DNA of 64,000 nucleotides, taken from contig CAICTM010000377.1 in NCBI GenBank assembly GCA_903772945.1, forward strand, positions 1 to 64,000. Direction: 5' to 3'. The notes under the pieces were generated by a model, which was given only the letters and a program-made list of their open reading frames with translations, ran no database searches and had not been told where the DNA came from. The stretch comes from Seminavis robusta. Its lineage: Eukaryota; Bacillariophyta; Bacillariophyceae; Naviculales; Naviculaceae. Position 1 is the first letter of the stretch, and every line of letters begins with the position of its first letter. Positions 12,116 through 22,682 of this stretch are shown in pieces. A program made the position numbers and the translations under genes.

Positions 12116-12561
12116 AACGCCAGCAACTAGACTAGCTAGCTAGACTAACGGTCTTTATCGATACCGTACCGTAGCGGTGCCTCAGAATAACACCATTGCC
12201 AATTACTAGCTAGTCCTGTCTGTATATTGTTGTTGGCCTTTCCTTGCTCTGTGTAATAATATATTATCTGCAGTGCAGCAGTGATTCATCGAACGGCGTT
12301 TAGTCGGATGCAGTCTTGCTGTTTGCTGCCAGAGCTCTCACGATCGACGTACAGTATTCATTCCGTAAAACCGCCGTTTCCCATTGGCATAGTTCCCCGT
12401 TGGGTCCCCGCAGGTATAAGGATAGGACTAGGAAAGTGGTAAGCCACCAAAAGCTGCTCGTGATCCAAGGCCCCTAATACCCGTGGGTATTGTCCCAAAG
12501 CATACAACATAAAATTTCCAGCTAGCTAGACTTTTAACAAAAGCTATTTCAAATAATTCAA
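12116..12561. other. Intergenic between channel and DUF155 gene
   Basis: The 446 bp upstream of the channel start and downstream of the DUF155 stop. It contains a CTAGCTAGCTAG tract near 12130 and an AT-rich patch near 12255. No gene was recognised; it probably holds the channel promoter. Confidence 0.45.
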
Positions 12562-13662
12562 TCAAGACTTTTCATAGACTAACACCAGTGCCTCAATGAG
12601 TACCTCCATGACAATCAATATGATAATGATCCATTCCAAAACAACCGCATGATGCGTATGATTCTCTTCCAAGATTTTGTTGTGTAATTCCCCGACCATA
12701 TCAAGTCGTTCATTGACGAGATCCAATCGCTTGGTGATTTTAAAGTATTTGAGAGTGGTGTCATAGGTCGATTCAAAGCGATCGTCTTCCCAGAATTCTT
12801 CCGGGGTATCAATCAAACTTTGATCGAGATTGATGCCGTGTTTGACCAGAAACAATCGTCCAATTTCGCGCGTCAAATCGTGTGTGGACATGTGGACCCG
12901 GCCCTTTTGGACCATTTCTTCTGGCAAATGTGAATTGCGTTCAATGACTTGTTGTACGCGGAGTTCGTAGAGACTCAACAGGGAGCTTTTCGCGAGTGCA
13001 AAGGAAACGGCCAGTTTTTCACCCGATTCTTTGGTGGACAACGTGCAGACGTCTCGTTTAATGGTGAATATTGGTGGTTGACTAGTGTTGTTGTTGTTGT
13101 TTTCAGCAGCAGCAGCAGCAGCAGGAGGTGCATAGTATTGAAAAGACACGGAATCCATGGCTTCTTGAATTTCGTCGTCTTTGTAAGAATCTCCGCAACA
13201 CTCGTTGAGTTCTTGCAAGAGTGTTTGCGAGATCCATTCTTTTTCCGCAGCTTCATTGGGAAAGTTCCAAAAGATGCAAGCGCCAAACGAAAAGACGAAA
13301 ATCTCGGGCAGTTCTTCTCCCTCTCCGTGTTGTTGTGGTTGTTGCGTAGTACTACTACTCGTAGTTGTAGTATCGGGAAACAACCGCACGACTTCAAACT
13401 CCGACAGTGCCTTCCAGCCTGTCACGGACTGCGCCACTTGTTCGATATCAATTTCATCCACGGGCAAGTGCATTCCCACACGGCCTTCCCACGGAGTTGG
13501 CGGACGTGTCTTTTTCCGAAACTCGGCCACCGCTTTTCGAGCTCGGGCTTGTTTTGGAAACAGAATGCGATTGCTGTGATCCGTCGCAGTTTCCCGAGTT
13601 TGACCAAGACCCCGTCGTGGAAGCAAGGGTTGCTTTTCGCCAGCATGGGTAGGAGAGGACAT
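12562..13662 (-). CDS. RMND1/Rmd1 family protein (DUF155), tail-anchored
   Basis: Single-exon gene of 366 residues. The DUF155 family includes yeast Rmd1/Rmd8/Sif proteins and human RMND1, which acts in mitochondrial translation. Visible hallmarks are the core IFVFSFGACIFWNFPNE (around residue 127), VSFALAKSSLLSLYELRV in the middle and the family C-terminus (KYFKITKRLDLVNERLDMVG). That is followed by one membrane segment, VVLEWIIIILIVMEVLIEAL, at the very end. Low-complexity inserts (Ser/Thr/Gln near 103-114, Ala/Asn near 190) are typical of diatom proteins. The N-terminus (QPLLPRRGLG) is not a convincing mitochondrial presequence, so vacuolar or endomembrane placement as in Rmd1/Rmd8 is also possible. 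The start is the first ATG. Confidence 0.87.
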   Translation of the reverse strand: MSSPTHAGEKQPLLPRRGLGQTRETATDHSNRILFPKQARARKAVAEFRKKTRPPTPWEGRVGMHLPVDEIDIEQVAQSVTGWKALSEFEVVRLFPDTTTTSSSTTQQPQQHGEGEELPEIFVFSFGACIFWNFPNEAAEKEWISQTLLQELNECCGDSYKDDEIQEAMDSVSFQYYAPPAAAAAAENNNNNTSQPPIFTIKRDVCTLSTKESGEKLAVSFALAKSSLLSLYELRVQQVIERNSHLPEEMVQKGRVHMSTHDLTREIGRLFLVKHGINLDQSLIDTPEEFWEDDRFESTYDTTLKYFKITKRLDLVNERLDMVGELHNKILEENHTHHAVVLEWIIIILIVMEVLIEALVLVYEKS

Positions 13663-14038
13663 GCTATGACTGTTTATTAGCTAGCTAGCTAGGATGAGAT
13701 GAGATGGGGAGACTGTATACGAGAAGCTGTTACATGCGGCTGTCAAGGAAGACAATTGAGATAAATGAGGACGAGCCGTTGGAACCAAGTAAGTGAGGGC
13801 ATTGGCAGCACATCGAGCTTCATTCGTGGATACGTCTGCATTTTCCTAAATCCATTTGGTCCCGGTGCTCGCCGAATCCTTTACTGGTTGGAACCACTAG
13901 CTACATGTGTACACAAGGAGCTTAGCTGGCTTCAAGTTAGAGGTGGAAAGCCGCGGCGAAACGACGAGATCTCATTTTCTCTTGCAACCTCGTCGATGGA
14001 TGTGTGTCTTTGAAGCATCATAGAAGTGAAACGCTACG
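13663..14038. promoter_or_regulatory. Shared divergent promoter region
   Basis: The 376 bp separating the starts of the DUF155 gene (minus) and the PIG-F-like gene (plus). A CTAGCTAGCTAG tract sits at 13679-13690, 17 bp from the DUF155 ATG. No coding signal was seen. Confidence 0.35.
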
Positions 14039-14910
14039 ATGACGAGTACTAGCAGCTTATTGCCTGCAGCGGTCAAGTCTCTAGGGATCACTGCTGGTCT
14101 TCTAGCGTTGCTGTTTCAGTATCTGATGGGTCTGCTGCACATTCAAGCCATTGAAATGGTACGACTCCAATGTTGTGGCCACTGTAGATGTTGCCTTCAC
14201 ATGTACCGGTAGTTCTGAAGTCTGATCTTATTGTCTTGTTCTAATTTGGTGTTAAGAAACACATGGATCCGACTGACATTGTTTTGGTTCCGTTGGAACT
14301 GGATCGACTGACAGTCTATGTGTCGGTAGTATCGGCTGCCAGTTGGGTACTCGCCATGACAAACGGCGAGACATTCCTTAGCTTATTGCTCCATTGGATA
14401 TCTGCCGCGTGTGCCTTTTTTGCCATTGCCATTGTGTGTGGAGCCAGTCCCACTGAGCACTTGTATCATACGGCGTTGGCGTGTCTCTACATATCCTCTC
14501 TCGCGATCCTTCTCACCACCACAAATAATGGAAGCAGCACTGCCATTTCGGGGGTATCCTGGTGGGAATCCAGATTGGCGCTACCCTTGCTTCCTACCAA
14601 AAAGGCTAACGACGAATCTGCCATGCTTCAATTCCACAGCCACTTACTGGCCACCTGTCAGACCCACGCCACGCTATTTGTCACCATTCCCTTTCAAATA
14701 CTACGATTGTACGATTGGGGCAGTCAAATTCAGCGGTGGCCTCTTCCAATCACGCTGGGGAGTACCTACGGATTTGTCCTGGGGACCATCGGGGGATGGA
14801 TGGGGATCCTGGCACTCCAATGCAGTCCAGGTTTGCGGAATGGGTATGCCTCCTGGACCAGCACCACCATCAGGTCCACCACAGTCGACGACCATAAGAG
14901 ACTGGATTAG
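14039..14910 (+). CDS. PIG-F-like GPI-anchor synthesis membrane protein
   Basis: PIG-F is the membrane partner of the PIG-O and PIG-G ethanolamine-phosphate transferases in the ER. Exons are 14039-14158 and 14257-14910 with a 98-nt GTACGA..AAG intron in phase 0, giving 257 residues. Exon 1 supplies the first membrane helix (SLGITAGLLALLFQYLM). Exon 2 supplies several more (YVSVVSAASWVLAM, ISAACAFFAIAIVCGAS, LACLYISSLAILL). The family-like parts are CGASPTEHLYHTALACLY, which resembles the conserved GAP..H.T segment, and LYDWGSQIQRWPLPITLG plus GTIGGWMGIL, which resemble the D-W.....W.P....G...G end. Similarity is in pattern rather than close identity, so the call is moderate. Length fits (about 220-260). 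Confidence 0.6.
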
Positions 14911-16069
14911 CCTGATCGGCCATCATGCAGCTAGTAGTGTGGATATAATGTTTCATTCATTCATTGTAGCACGGTGAGACGATACCATAATATTGATGAA
15001 TCAGTATCTAAACCTCTACTGATATATGGCTGGGAGCACCAATATATAACCGGAAAGTGCCAAAATATATCCTGGCAATTGACGAAAGGGCGACGGTTTT
15101 CGTAAGGAGGCCAAAACCAACACCAATCTACCTCAAAAACCTACTTCCATCCATGGCTAGTAATAATAAGGATGCGCAATCCATTCATAACTATGCAATT
15201 CCTGGAGCACAGCCAAGCAGAATAAACCATGATATCCAAAGATCACGACCTCTTCGAAACTGATTATATGCCAGAATTGTTTCCCTGCCATATTCTATTC
15301 GTCTATAGTCCTACCGTTGCTAGATAGCGTGCTCTGCTACTACTACATGTAGCTAGAGCTGTGAATGCTCCTGCAACTGCATACTCGAGTACATGTAGAT
15401 AGTACTAGTATCATGCGTACCGGTAGAGTGCGGTGAGAGAATTAGGAGATTAGGAGTTAGGAGTTAGGAGACGTCAATTTCAGGACTCTCTAAATAAATG
15501 TACAAGTAATAAGTCATTGCCGCCGGAGCTATTGCCGGTACCATACTCTATACTCTTTCGAAATCCCTTTGCGTCGCAATGACATCCTAGCCCCGAATCT
15601 TCAAGCGGCTATTATCATATGTATCGTCACTACTATTATCGTACATAAGTGATCAGGCAACTTATTATCTTACTCGTAGGCGTTCAGCGCGTTCAGCGAG
15701 GGCAAAGAAAGTGGAACTTCGGCTGCAGGATTGGGTTCCGGGGGCAAACCAACCGAGAGTATCTGATTCTGTCTTACCCCACCTTCATACATTCTCTACC
15801 TGGACCGTCTCCAACTTTGACCACCTTTAACCACCTCCAACCGTGCTATACCGACCTTTACCGCTCGTTTTACCACCTTATTACCACCTTTTTACCACCT
15901 TCGACCACGCTGTACCGACCTAGACCGCTCTCAACCACTCTTAACCACCTGTTTTCTTGTTTTGGCCATGGCTTGAAACTATGGATCTGGTGGTTGAGGG
16001 AAATATCCACCATTCGGAGTTGAACTCCGGTTCCGTGATGGTAAATGCGGAACGGGTACCCTCGGTTTT
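14911..16069. other. Intergenic with ACCACCTT-type minisatellite
   Basis: About 1.16 kb without a recognisable gene. At 15441-15470 there is a short run of TTAGGAG units. At about 15790-15955 there is a degenerate tract built from ACCACCTT, ACCGACCT and CAACCACTC units. Both look like slippage products. Confidence 0.5.
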
Positions 16070-16163
16070 CGGGGCTGTGACGTCACGAGACCCCAACGTC
16101 AGTCCCACCGCAAACATGACTTAAAATTTATTTAGAGAATTTTACTTAGCAAAAAAAAGCCGG

Positions 16164-16212
16164 CCGCCCATTTTTAAAATCTGAGTCAGCATCTCCAAAA
16201 TTTCCCCCACCC
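16164..16212 (+). repeat. Left inverted-repeat arm of the Merlin-like element
   Basis: Matches 20197-20245 in inverted orientation (about 36 of 49 bases by eye). The outer decamer GCTGTGACGT lies about 80 bp further left. Confidence 0.55.
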
Positions 16213-16938
16213 ATTCAGCCCCTGGTTAAAGGACTCCACGGAAATCCCCTTAAGTCCACCAATACTCCGACGCAAAAAATTTACAATCTCGATACCGCTT
16301 AGACCAGGAAAATACCGCACCCAAGACCTTAAGTAACGCACAGTAGCAAAACTGCATCTGCACTGCCGAAAATCCAACCAAAACATGCTGATATAGAACG
16401 TTGACCGAGTGCTTGAACGCAATCAGGAAATGTCAAAAAAAAAAACATCATGGTGTGACGGCAGTGGCAGTTGCTCAACCCTGGCAAAAAAGAACACAGA
16501 AAAATCGTGACAGAGTGGTATGGCCATCACTTCCTGGGCGATTGTGACAGACAATAGAAAAAATCTCGATGGTCACACCCAGAATCCTTGGCGATAGAAG
16601 CGGAACCGCGAAAATCCAAACTGTAATACCGTTGACATGCCACCTAATTAAAATTATTCACCTAAATACACTCTCAATTAGCTGTACAGCGTGAACAGTT
16701 CTAATTAACCAAAAATCACTTAGGTGCCGAACATATTAACAGTCAAAAACGCATGGGGGGCATTGTTGAAACGAATATCTTGCTTCCTAAATGCAGCCAC
16801 TGCCAAAAATGTAGACAAGACACAACATTTAGGCGACAAAATGCAAACCACAAGATTCGTTTATACCCGTTCAGCTAAGCACCAAGATACAAAAGATTCG
16901 CACCTACAAAAAGCCCGTTAAACTCGCACACAGCACTA

Positions 16939-18492
16939 CTAGATGATGGCATACTGCCTGCCGTCGTCATCAAAAAATATAGAACGATCGATGGCTCCTC
17001 CCGCCATGAGCTCTCCAATGACCTCATATGCAATCGTTTCAGTCATCCGTTCGATGTCGTCATCTGTTTGCCCGTTGCTCTCATCGTTCTCATCGTCAGT
17101 GTCAGGGCTGAACGTGTCATCTCCAAAATCACCCCAGATGTTGCCCTCAGCTTCGTCCTCGGCCTGATCCATATTGGTGTCAATGATGTGGCAGTAGTCG
17201 TCATCGTCGTCCTCACACCGTTGCTCTCGTTCACCTAAAACCTCCTGAAGCTGCCTCCGAGTTGCACGCACTCGTGCCATTCCTTCAAACATTGCCTCCC
17301 ACTGTCGTCCTAGGTGCTTGCGTCGCCACATGTACTCGAAGAGATAGTCCTGCAGATCTGCGCCCTCTCAACACTGGACCGGAATGGCCTTCTTGATCGG
17401 TGTCCAGTTTCCTTCAACTGTCTGGGTGTGTGTTCCGTCCTCTGCAACAAACTCATATTTGTGGCAGAGTGTCTTGTGTGTGTAACCAAGTCGCTCCAGA
17501 CCAATATAGCCCTTCCACATGTCGGTGTGAATGATGCTCCCAGGATGAACAAAGGTCTTGATTGCGTGCTCAAGTGTCTTCTTGGTTCTGTCGTCAACTA
17601 CCAGAAGAACCATTCTGCGATCCGGTGTTCTTTCCACCATCCCCAGAACCCAGCTTCCCTTCACTCGTCGTCCTCTGTTGTACTTTCGTTTGGCCATTTT
17701 GGATTCATCAATCTCCACAATCGTTCCGTGGCCACCGATCATGTTGTTGTGGTGGGGTACAGTGACAATCATCTCCGTGACAAGTTGCCGGCAGTATTTC
17801 AGCCACCTTCCTGCCGTTTCGCTGTCCCAGCCAAGTTGTTGGCACACTTGCAGGTTTGTCGACTTGTTCAACCACAAGTAGATCAAGTGCAGAACCTCAT
17901 TCTTGGGTAGCTTGCAGTTCTCGAGCACACTGTTCCGAAAGAAAGACCGCTTGTGACAATTCCCAGGGCTCCACTCCCATCCACAATCGTCGTTCGTACA
18001 CTTTTTCCCTTTGTCGCCCAGCCGTGTTGTTGTTTCCTCCATTCGGTCGCAAGGGCACAGTTCACAGCGAACAGGGGGAGTTTCGTACATGCACTTTGTC
18101 TTCTGGCATCTTATTTGGTAGTGCTCCCAGTCAGGCTTTACACCGCTGTTGCATCGGCCACAGTACTCTGGCACCTGAATGACACCCTTGCCGATGAGAA
18201 ACTGGACAGCTTTCTTTTCATCATACAGCACTTCCTTGAGTTCAAAAAGAGTCGGCAGTCCCTTTATTTCCTGCTGGATGTCGCGCTGTTTTGCCTTGCG
18301 TCTCTTATGCCGGTCCGAATGTTTGTACTTTTTACGTGTTGGCCTGTCGTCCTGATCACTCACTCCCCCGTTTGACTCTGCTCTTGTCGGCCGCAGTTGA
18401 CGTAGGAGGTTTCTGGCAAAAGCTCTTGCAGAGCGAACTCTCGCCTGATGACCCCGTGGCATGATGGGGATGGGCGAGAACAAAACGAACAA
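16939..18492 (-). pseudogene. ISXO2-like (Merlin superfamily) transposase with one in-frame stop
   Basis: DDE transposase of the IS1595/Merlin group. The frame runs 518 codons and is interrupted once, by TGA at 17368-17370. Codons on both sides stay in the same frame and both look like family sequence, so a CGA-to-TGA change is the simplest explanation. In order: a basic N-terminus, an atypical zinc-ribbon-like Cys region (YCGRCNSG.. RCQKTKC .. CELCPCD), a helical region with LGWDSETAGRWLKYCRQL, then the catalytic core. Core Asp lies in IVEIDESKMAKRKYNRGR, the second Asp in IHTDMWKGY and the Glu in HTQTVEGNWTPIKK. After the stop comes the family end LQDYLFEYMWRRKH. An acidic tail of about 100 residues follows, which is longer than in bacterial relatives. 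The start may be 18492 or the next ATG at 18462. Confidence 0.85.
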
Positions 18493-19158
18493 TCAGCACA
18501 AAGCCCAAACAAACAACAAATAATTGCTAGAACCTGAAGTTGTGAGCTTCAACAAATCTGGAACGCAAAGAATCCAAAGACAGAAAAACGGTGAGTTGGG
18601 AGTAGAAACTGCCGAATCTTTTTGTTGTTGCTGCCATGCTCGTTCGAAGAACTTGGCAGACTTCCTCTCTCTAACAAAGGTATCTCATCACTCCAACACA
18701 AATAGACGCATGTGACCCTGGCCACGCCGTCACCCCCCGACGTTGAACCCCGTACATAGAACAAACAAAAAACTGATTGGGACCGTGCACCGTTGCATTC
18801 CCATGATCGGCCGACCAGAAAGAGGGGACGAAAAGAGCAGGCAAGTTTGGCTCTCCCCATAGTACCGAACATCATTTTAAACCCCCACACATCCTACGTA
18901 GCATGTTGTCTTCGTTTACAGTATATTTAGCTAATGAAACGAGTGTTATACCGGTTGCATTGGTCCCTACTTAGTGGTTTGAAATTGTCTGGCCCGCCGA
19001 ATTACCTCCGAGCCAAAATAATAGACTTCTTTTCCTTTTCTGATCTCTCAATGCCGGGGATGCACCCCGCTATTGTCTCATTCTTTTTGAAAAAGGCAGC
19101 CAAAAAAAGCGGAAAGCGGAAGAAGGATAGCACCCAACAGTTCAAAAAGTAACTCGCC

Positions 19159-19978
19159 ATGGAGATCAATCAGGGAGGCGTGCCAGCCGATACCCAGGGC
19201 ATGAATTTGGCCAGCAGAAATGACAATGGAAATGCCGTCGATTGCAAGTGGACACCACCGACCCCATCGGACAGTCTGGGAGATAAGCAGGGAGCAGAAA
19301 CTGACTGCGAAGGAGCACCAAAAGAAGCCCAACCAGAGCGTGCAGTACGTGCCAACCTCAACACACTTTTCATGGCTGTGTCTTTCGCAGGACCTTCTTA
19401 CACAACCCCCTCCGAAGGAGCATACGGTGAGTGGTGCATTGATACGTCTAACGTACTGGACAACTACTGAACTATTCTCTCCCATCTGCACCCGAACGCA
19501 GGCGTCCGAAGAGAAACTCACGGAACCAGCCGAAGAGTTGAAGCAGAACGAAGAAGCCCCGACAAACCAGCCATTTGCGACCAACAATGAAATAGACAGC
19601 GACAACAAAGGAGAAGCCGTGGACGACTTCCCAGACCCGGATGATTTGTCCGAAGAGGAGGAGGAAGACGAGCCTACTATTGACGAGATAGCAGAGATGG
19701 TGGACCTCGATGAGTCTGATCCAGACCATCTGAACGAGGTGCTGGAGCGTATCCTGTTCAAAGATCCGGAGGACATTACAGATATGGAGAACTACATCCT
19801 TACCTTCTATCTGGGCACCAAAGGGCCGAATGGCAATAGGCCAGGAGTGCCTCATTTCTTGAAGCATCTCGAGCTCAAGAGGGACGGTCTTCTGCCACAC
19901 CCACAAACCAAGAAGACACCGACAAGAAGAAACCTTCTGTCACATTCAGGTCCACCCCTACTCGCTCTCCACCTCTGA
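19159..19978 (+). CDS. Accessory spliced ORF of the Merlin-like element
   Basis: Unknown protein. Three exons join in phase 0: 19159-19344, 19391-19426 (a 12-codon micro-exon) and 19502-19978. Introns start GTACGT and GTGAGT and end in CAG. The product is about 232 residues and acidic (DDFPDPDDLSEEEEEDEP), with a conserved-looking core IDEIAEMVDLDESDPDHLNE. No catalytic motif was recognised. It lies between the inverted ends and is divergent from the transposase, so it probably belongs to the transposon. Near 19880-19910 a second frame continues with a basic Ser/Pro-rich sequence (VTFRSTPTRSPPLKRR), so the 3' end may be altered by a frameshift or another intron. The antisense ORF across it is a shadow. 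Confidence 0.55.
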
Positions 19979-20196
19979 AGCGGAGAGATACAAGACCAAC
20001 ACCCGAGGCCCTAAAGTACCACCGAGGAGATATGCCCCCAAGAAAAAAATTACAGTAGGATAACAGTACTAAAAACAACTAATGGAGGTACCCCCTCGTA
20101 TGTTACACAATTAGGGCGAGTGTGGATGTACTCGCGCTTGCACAGAAAAAAGGAGAGCGAAGTGAACTAGCGATCGTTAAGTAAAATTCCCTGGAA

Positions 20197-20245
20197 GGTT
20201 GGGGGGTATTTTGAAAATGCCGACCAGAATTTTATGAATGGATGG
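20197..20245 (-). repeat. Right inverted-repeat arm of the Merlin-like element
   Basis: Partner of 16164-16212. The exact inverted decamer ACGTCACAGC lies about 45 bp further right at 20291-20300, so the two arms differ by indels. Confidence 0.55.
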
Positions 20246-20492
20246 AGGGCGCGCATTAGTCCCGGAAGGGGAGGGTGAGTGGCCAATGCCACGTCACAGC
20301 GGCATTTGCCGCTGTGAACCATGCGGAACTATTATCGGGGGTTTAGAGTAGGGAAACTATCTACGTACGGAAGCCAGCCGGGGAACTATTGATGATCGCC
20401 ATCCAAAAAAAAGCAGCAAGCAAGAGGTTGAGTGGGATGACTACATAATATATACATATCGATAAAGAGGAACAATCTCTCAGCTGTACGCC

Positions 20493-22682
20493 ATGTCCTC
20501 TACCTCCCGTCACCCTCAACCCAAAAGCCAAGAAGAGGCCGCCTTGGAACGTGATCTCTCATTGGGTCAGCTTGTCCTGGAACGAAGCCAAACTGCCACA
20601 ATAGCCACCAAGACTGCGGAAGACATCAAGCAGGAAGAACTGCTCAGACGAGCAGCAGAAAAAAGGAACAATAATGACAATATTGGCGATGTTCCGGCAC
20701 CTGCAGTTGTTAGACGTCCATATGCCAATACAAGGAAGAAAGCACCTGATACTGCTACCACTACGGCAGTCAGTACGAACACTACTGAGGATGACGATCA
20801 AAGGCAAAAAGACGAGCTTGCCTTGTTGAGCATTGTAGCTAAGCGATCTTCGGCTGCAAGCAGAGAAGAGGCTGACTTGGCCAAAAAACAAATTCTTCTG
20901 AATCCTGGCAATCCTGGTGACTATGACTATGATGTGTCCGAAAAGGTTGATGCCAATCCCATTGAGGACAATCCAATGGAATACGACAATGAGACTGGGC
21001 GTCCCTCATCCAAGCACAGCCTACCACCCGGCTCTCTCACTCCTGGTGCCTACTCGGGCGCAGTTGGGGCCAATTATGAAGCTGTGAAACCTGTCAGATT
21101 GGATTTGCTGGGAACATCCTCACATCATCCCGGCGAGGAGGAGGAAGCACGAGCAAGAGCAGAACAACAAAAACAAGGAGTTATCACCAATGAGGAAGCT
21201 CAGCAGCAACCAACAGAATCCATTATTCCTCTGGAGGAGAAGCAGAAACCAAGCAGGAATCGAAAGCTGATTGCTGCGGCTGCCATGGGATGTTTGTTGT
21301 TGGTTGTGATCATCATTCTGGCTATTGTAATTCCACTGTCCGTGGGAGGAGGAAAAGAGGAGAGTCCTCCGTCATTGGAAAACACACAAGAATTATCCAT
21401 CGACAAGGCACTGCTCCCCAATGCCCCTAATTCCACCTGGGATTCCATCCAAGACAATCTAGATTCACCTCAATACAAAGCCTACAACTGGCTGACTCTG
21501 GATCCCAGTCTACACTTGTACGAAACCTGGCAAAAAGAACAGAGATTTGCCTTGGCCACCTTTTACTATGCATTTAACGGCCCCAAATGGAGGTTCAAAG
21601 ATCCTCTCACACAGAATGAGTGGCTTAGCTATGAAACCAATGAGTGTGAGTGGGGGGTCTACCTTCCAAAGACAACTGACAATCATCATGTGATTTGCAA
21701 TGATGATGACATTGTGAGACTCATTTCCGTGACAGAACAAGGTGGTCTCAAAGGGTCGGTTCCATTGGAGCTATCGTTGCTTGGGAGCCTGCAAGGATTG
21801 GACTTGTCAGACAATGTGCTGCAAACAAACTTGACAAATCTGTTGCCAATAATCCACATGCCAGAATGGTTCCAGTCCTTGGAGGCAATCCACTGCACAA
21901 ATTGTCGTCTGGAAGGAAGCCTACCTCCAGAGCTATGGGATTGGACAAATCTTCGTGTGTTGTGGCTCCAGGAAAACTCTCTTACCGGAACCATTTCGAC
22001 AGCAATCCAGCAGCTGTCACGGCTTCGTGCATTGGAGCTATTCGACAATAAACTATCTGGGCCGATACCGTCCGAGGTTGGCCTCGTCACGTCACTCAAG
22101 AATCTGGGTCTACGGTTGAATAGTTTTACGAGCGCCCCCTCGGAATTGGGCCTCTTGACCAATTTAGTGGATCTGGGTCTCGGCGACAACGAAATGAGCC
22201 ACCCTGGTTTTAGCTCGGAACTGGCAAAATTGACCAACCTGCGACATTTGAACCTGGTGAACTTGAACCGAAAGGGCACCAACGACAATTCAGAGCACGC
22301 CCTTACAATTCCCACCGAGGTTGGTTTGATGGCGGCCCTCGAGGTTTTGGATGCCGAAAGGAATGGCTGGATGGGTGCGATCCCCAGTGAGATTGGGAAT
22401 CTATCGAGGTTGACAGACCTGCATTTGAGACGAAATAGATTGAGCAATACTATGCCGACCGAGTTGGGACGGATGTCAGCTCTGGAAACACTCTACTTGA
22501 CCAACAACCAGTTCACTGGATCGATACCGTCGGAACTTGGTCAGATCACAAGTCTCCATGCGCTGCTTTTCGTGGACAATAGCTTCCAGAAACACTTTCC
22601 CCTGGAACTCTGTCAACGGGATTTCTCGGAATTGCTCACTGACTGGTGCGAATCACGGGATGAGTGTTGCATTGGAAATTAA
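20493..22682 (+). CDS. LRR transmembrane protein 1, diatom receptor-like
   Basis: Single-exon, 729 residues, no signal peptide. A charged N-terminal region of about 255 residues carries the motif LPPGSLTPGAYSGAVGANY, then comes one membrane helix (LIAAAAMGCLLLVVIIILAI, about 258-282). Type II topology is predicted, placing the LRR part outside the cytosol. After a juxtamembrane cap (QRFALATFYYAFNGPKW, NECEW) come about ten plant-type LRRs of the form L..L.L..N.L.G.IPSE.G (about 415-700). A Cys-containing end follows (ESRDECCIGN). No kinase domain is present. Function is unknown; such proteins are often suggested to be surface sensors or adhesion proteins. It is a paralogue of the genes at 30010 and 59722. 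The long antisense ORF at 21686-22447 is a shadow. Confidence 0.85.
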   Translation: MSSTSRHPQPKSQEEAALERDLSLGQLVLERSQTATIATKTAEDIKQEELLRRAAEKRNNNDNIGDVPAPAVVRRPYANTRKKAPDTATTTAVSTNTTEDDDQRQKDELALLSIVAKRSSAASREEADLAKKQILLNPGNPGDYDYDVSEKVDANPIEDNPMEYDNETGRPSSKHSLPPGSLTPGAYSGAVGANYEAVKPVRLDLLGTSSHHPGEEEEARARAEQQKQGVITNEEAQQQPTESIIPLEEKQKPSRNRKLIAAAAMGCLLLVVIIILAIVIPLSVGGGKEESPPSLENTQELSIDKALLPNAPNSTWDSIQDNLDSPQYKAYNWLTLDPSLHLYETWQKEQRFALATFYYAFNGPKWRFKDPLTQNEWLSYETNECEWGVYLPKTTDNHHVICNDDDIVRLISVTEQGGLKGSVPLELSLLGSLQGLDLSDNVLQTNLTNLLPIIHMPEWFQSLEAIHCTNCRLEGSLPPELWDWTNLRVLWLQENSLTGTISTAIQQLSRLRALELFDNKLSGPIPSEVGLVTSLKNLGLRLNSFTSAPSELGLLTNLVDLGLGDNEMSHPGFSSELAKLTNLRHLNLVNLNRKGTNDNSEHALTIPTEVGLMAALEVLDAERNGWMGAIPSEIGNLSRLTDLHLRRNRLSNTMPTELGRMSALETLYLTNNQFTGSIPSELGQITSLHALLFVDNSFQKHFPLELCQRDFSELLTDWCESRDECCIGN

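Larger units (their letters stand above)
16070..20300. mobile_element. Merlin/IS1595-like DNA transposon, ~4.2 kb
   Basis: A unit bounded by degenerate inverted sequence. GCTGTGACGT at 16074-16083 is the exact reverse complement of ACGTCACAGC at 20291-20300. Just inside, 16164-16212 matches the reverse complement of 20197-20245 at about 36 of 49 positions without gaps. Between them lie a transposase (minus strand, 16939-18492) and a divergent spliced ORF (plus strand, 19159-19978). The outer edges and the target duplication could not be fixed; a perfect palindrome (CACAGCGGCA/TGCCGCTGTG) sits at the right edge. The diverged ends and the interrupted transposase suggest an old, inactive copy. 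No other gene was recognised in 16213-16938, 18493-19158 or 19979-20196. Confidence 0.65.

Noticed and set aside
15441-15470. TTAGGAG run as an interstitial telomere
   Set aside because: Only about four units, with a heptamer that differs from the TTAGGG repeat; a simple slippage tract is enough.
17368-17370. TGA in the Merlin-like transposase as selenocysteine
   Set aside because: No redox motif at this place and the family has no Cys there; a CGA-to-TGA nonsense change is simpler.
19078-19776. 232-residue minus-strand ORF across the accessory transposon gene
   Set aside because: Poly-Ser antisense of the acidic coding sequence; the plus strand has consistent splice sites and phase.
19502-19978. 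Accessory ORF as a single unspliced 252-residue frame from 19220
   Set aside because: The unspliced upstream part has no protein character, whereas two consensus introns give an in-phase model from 19159.
21686-22447. 253-residue minus-strand ORF opposite LRR1
   Set aside because: Frame shadow of the leucine-rich repeats; Ser/Arg-rich repeats with no family motif, while the plus strand is a clear LRR protein.
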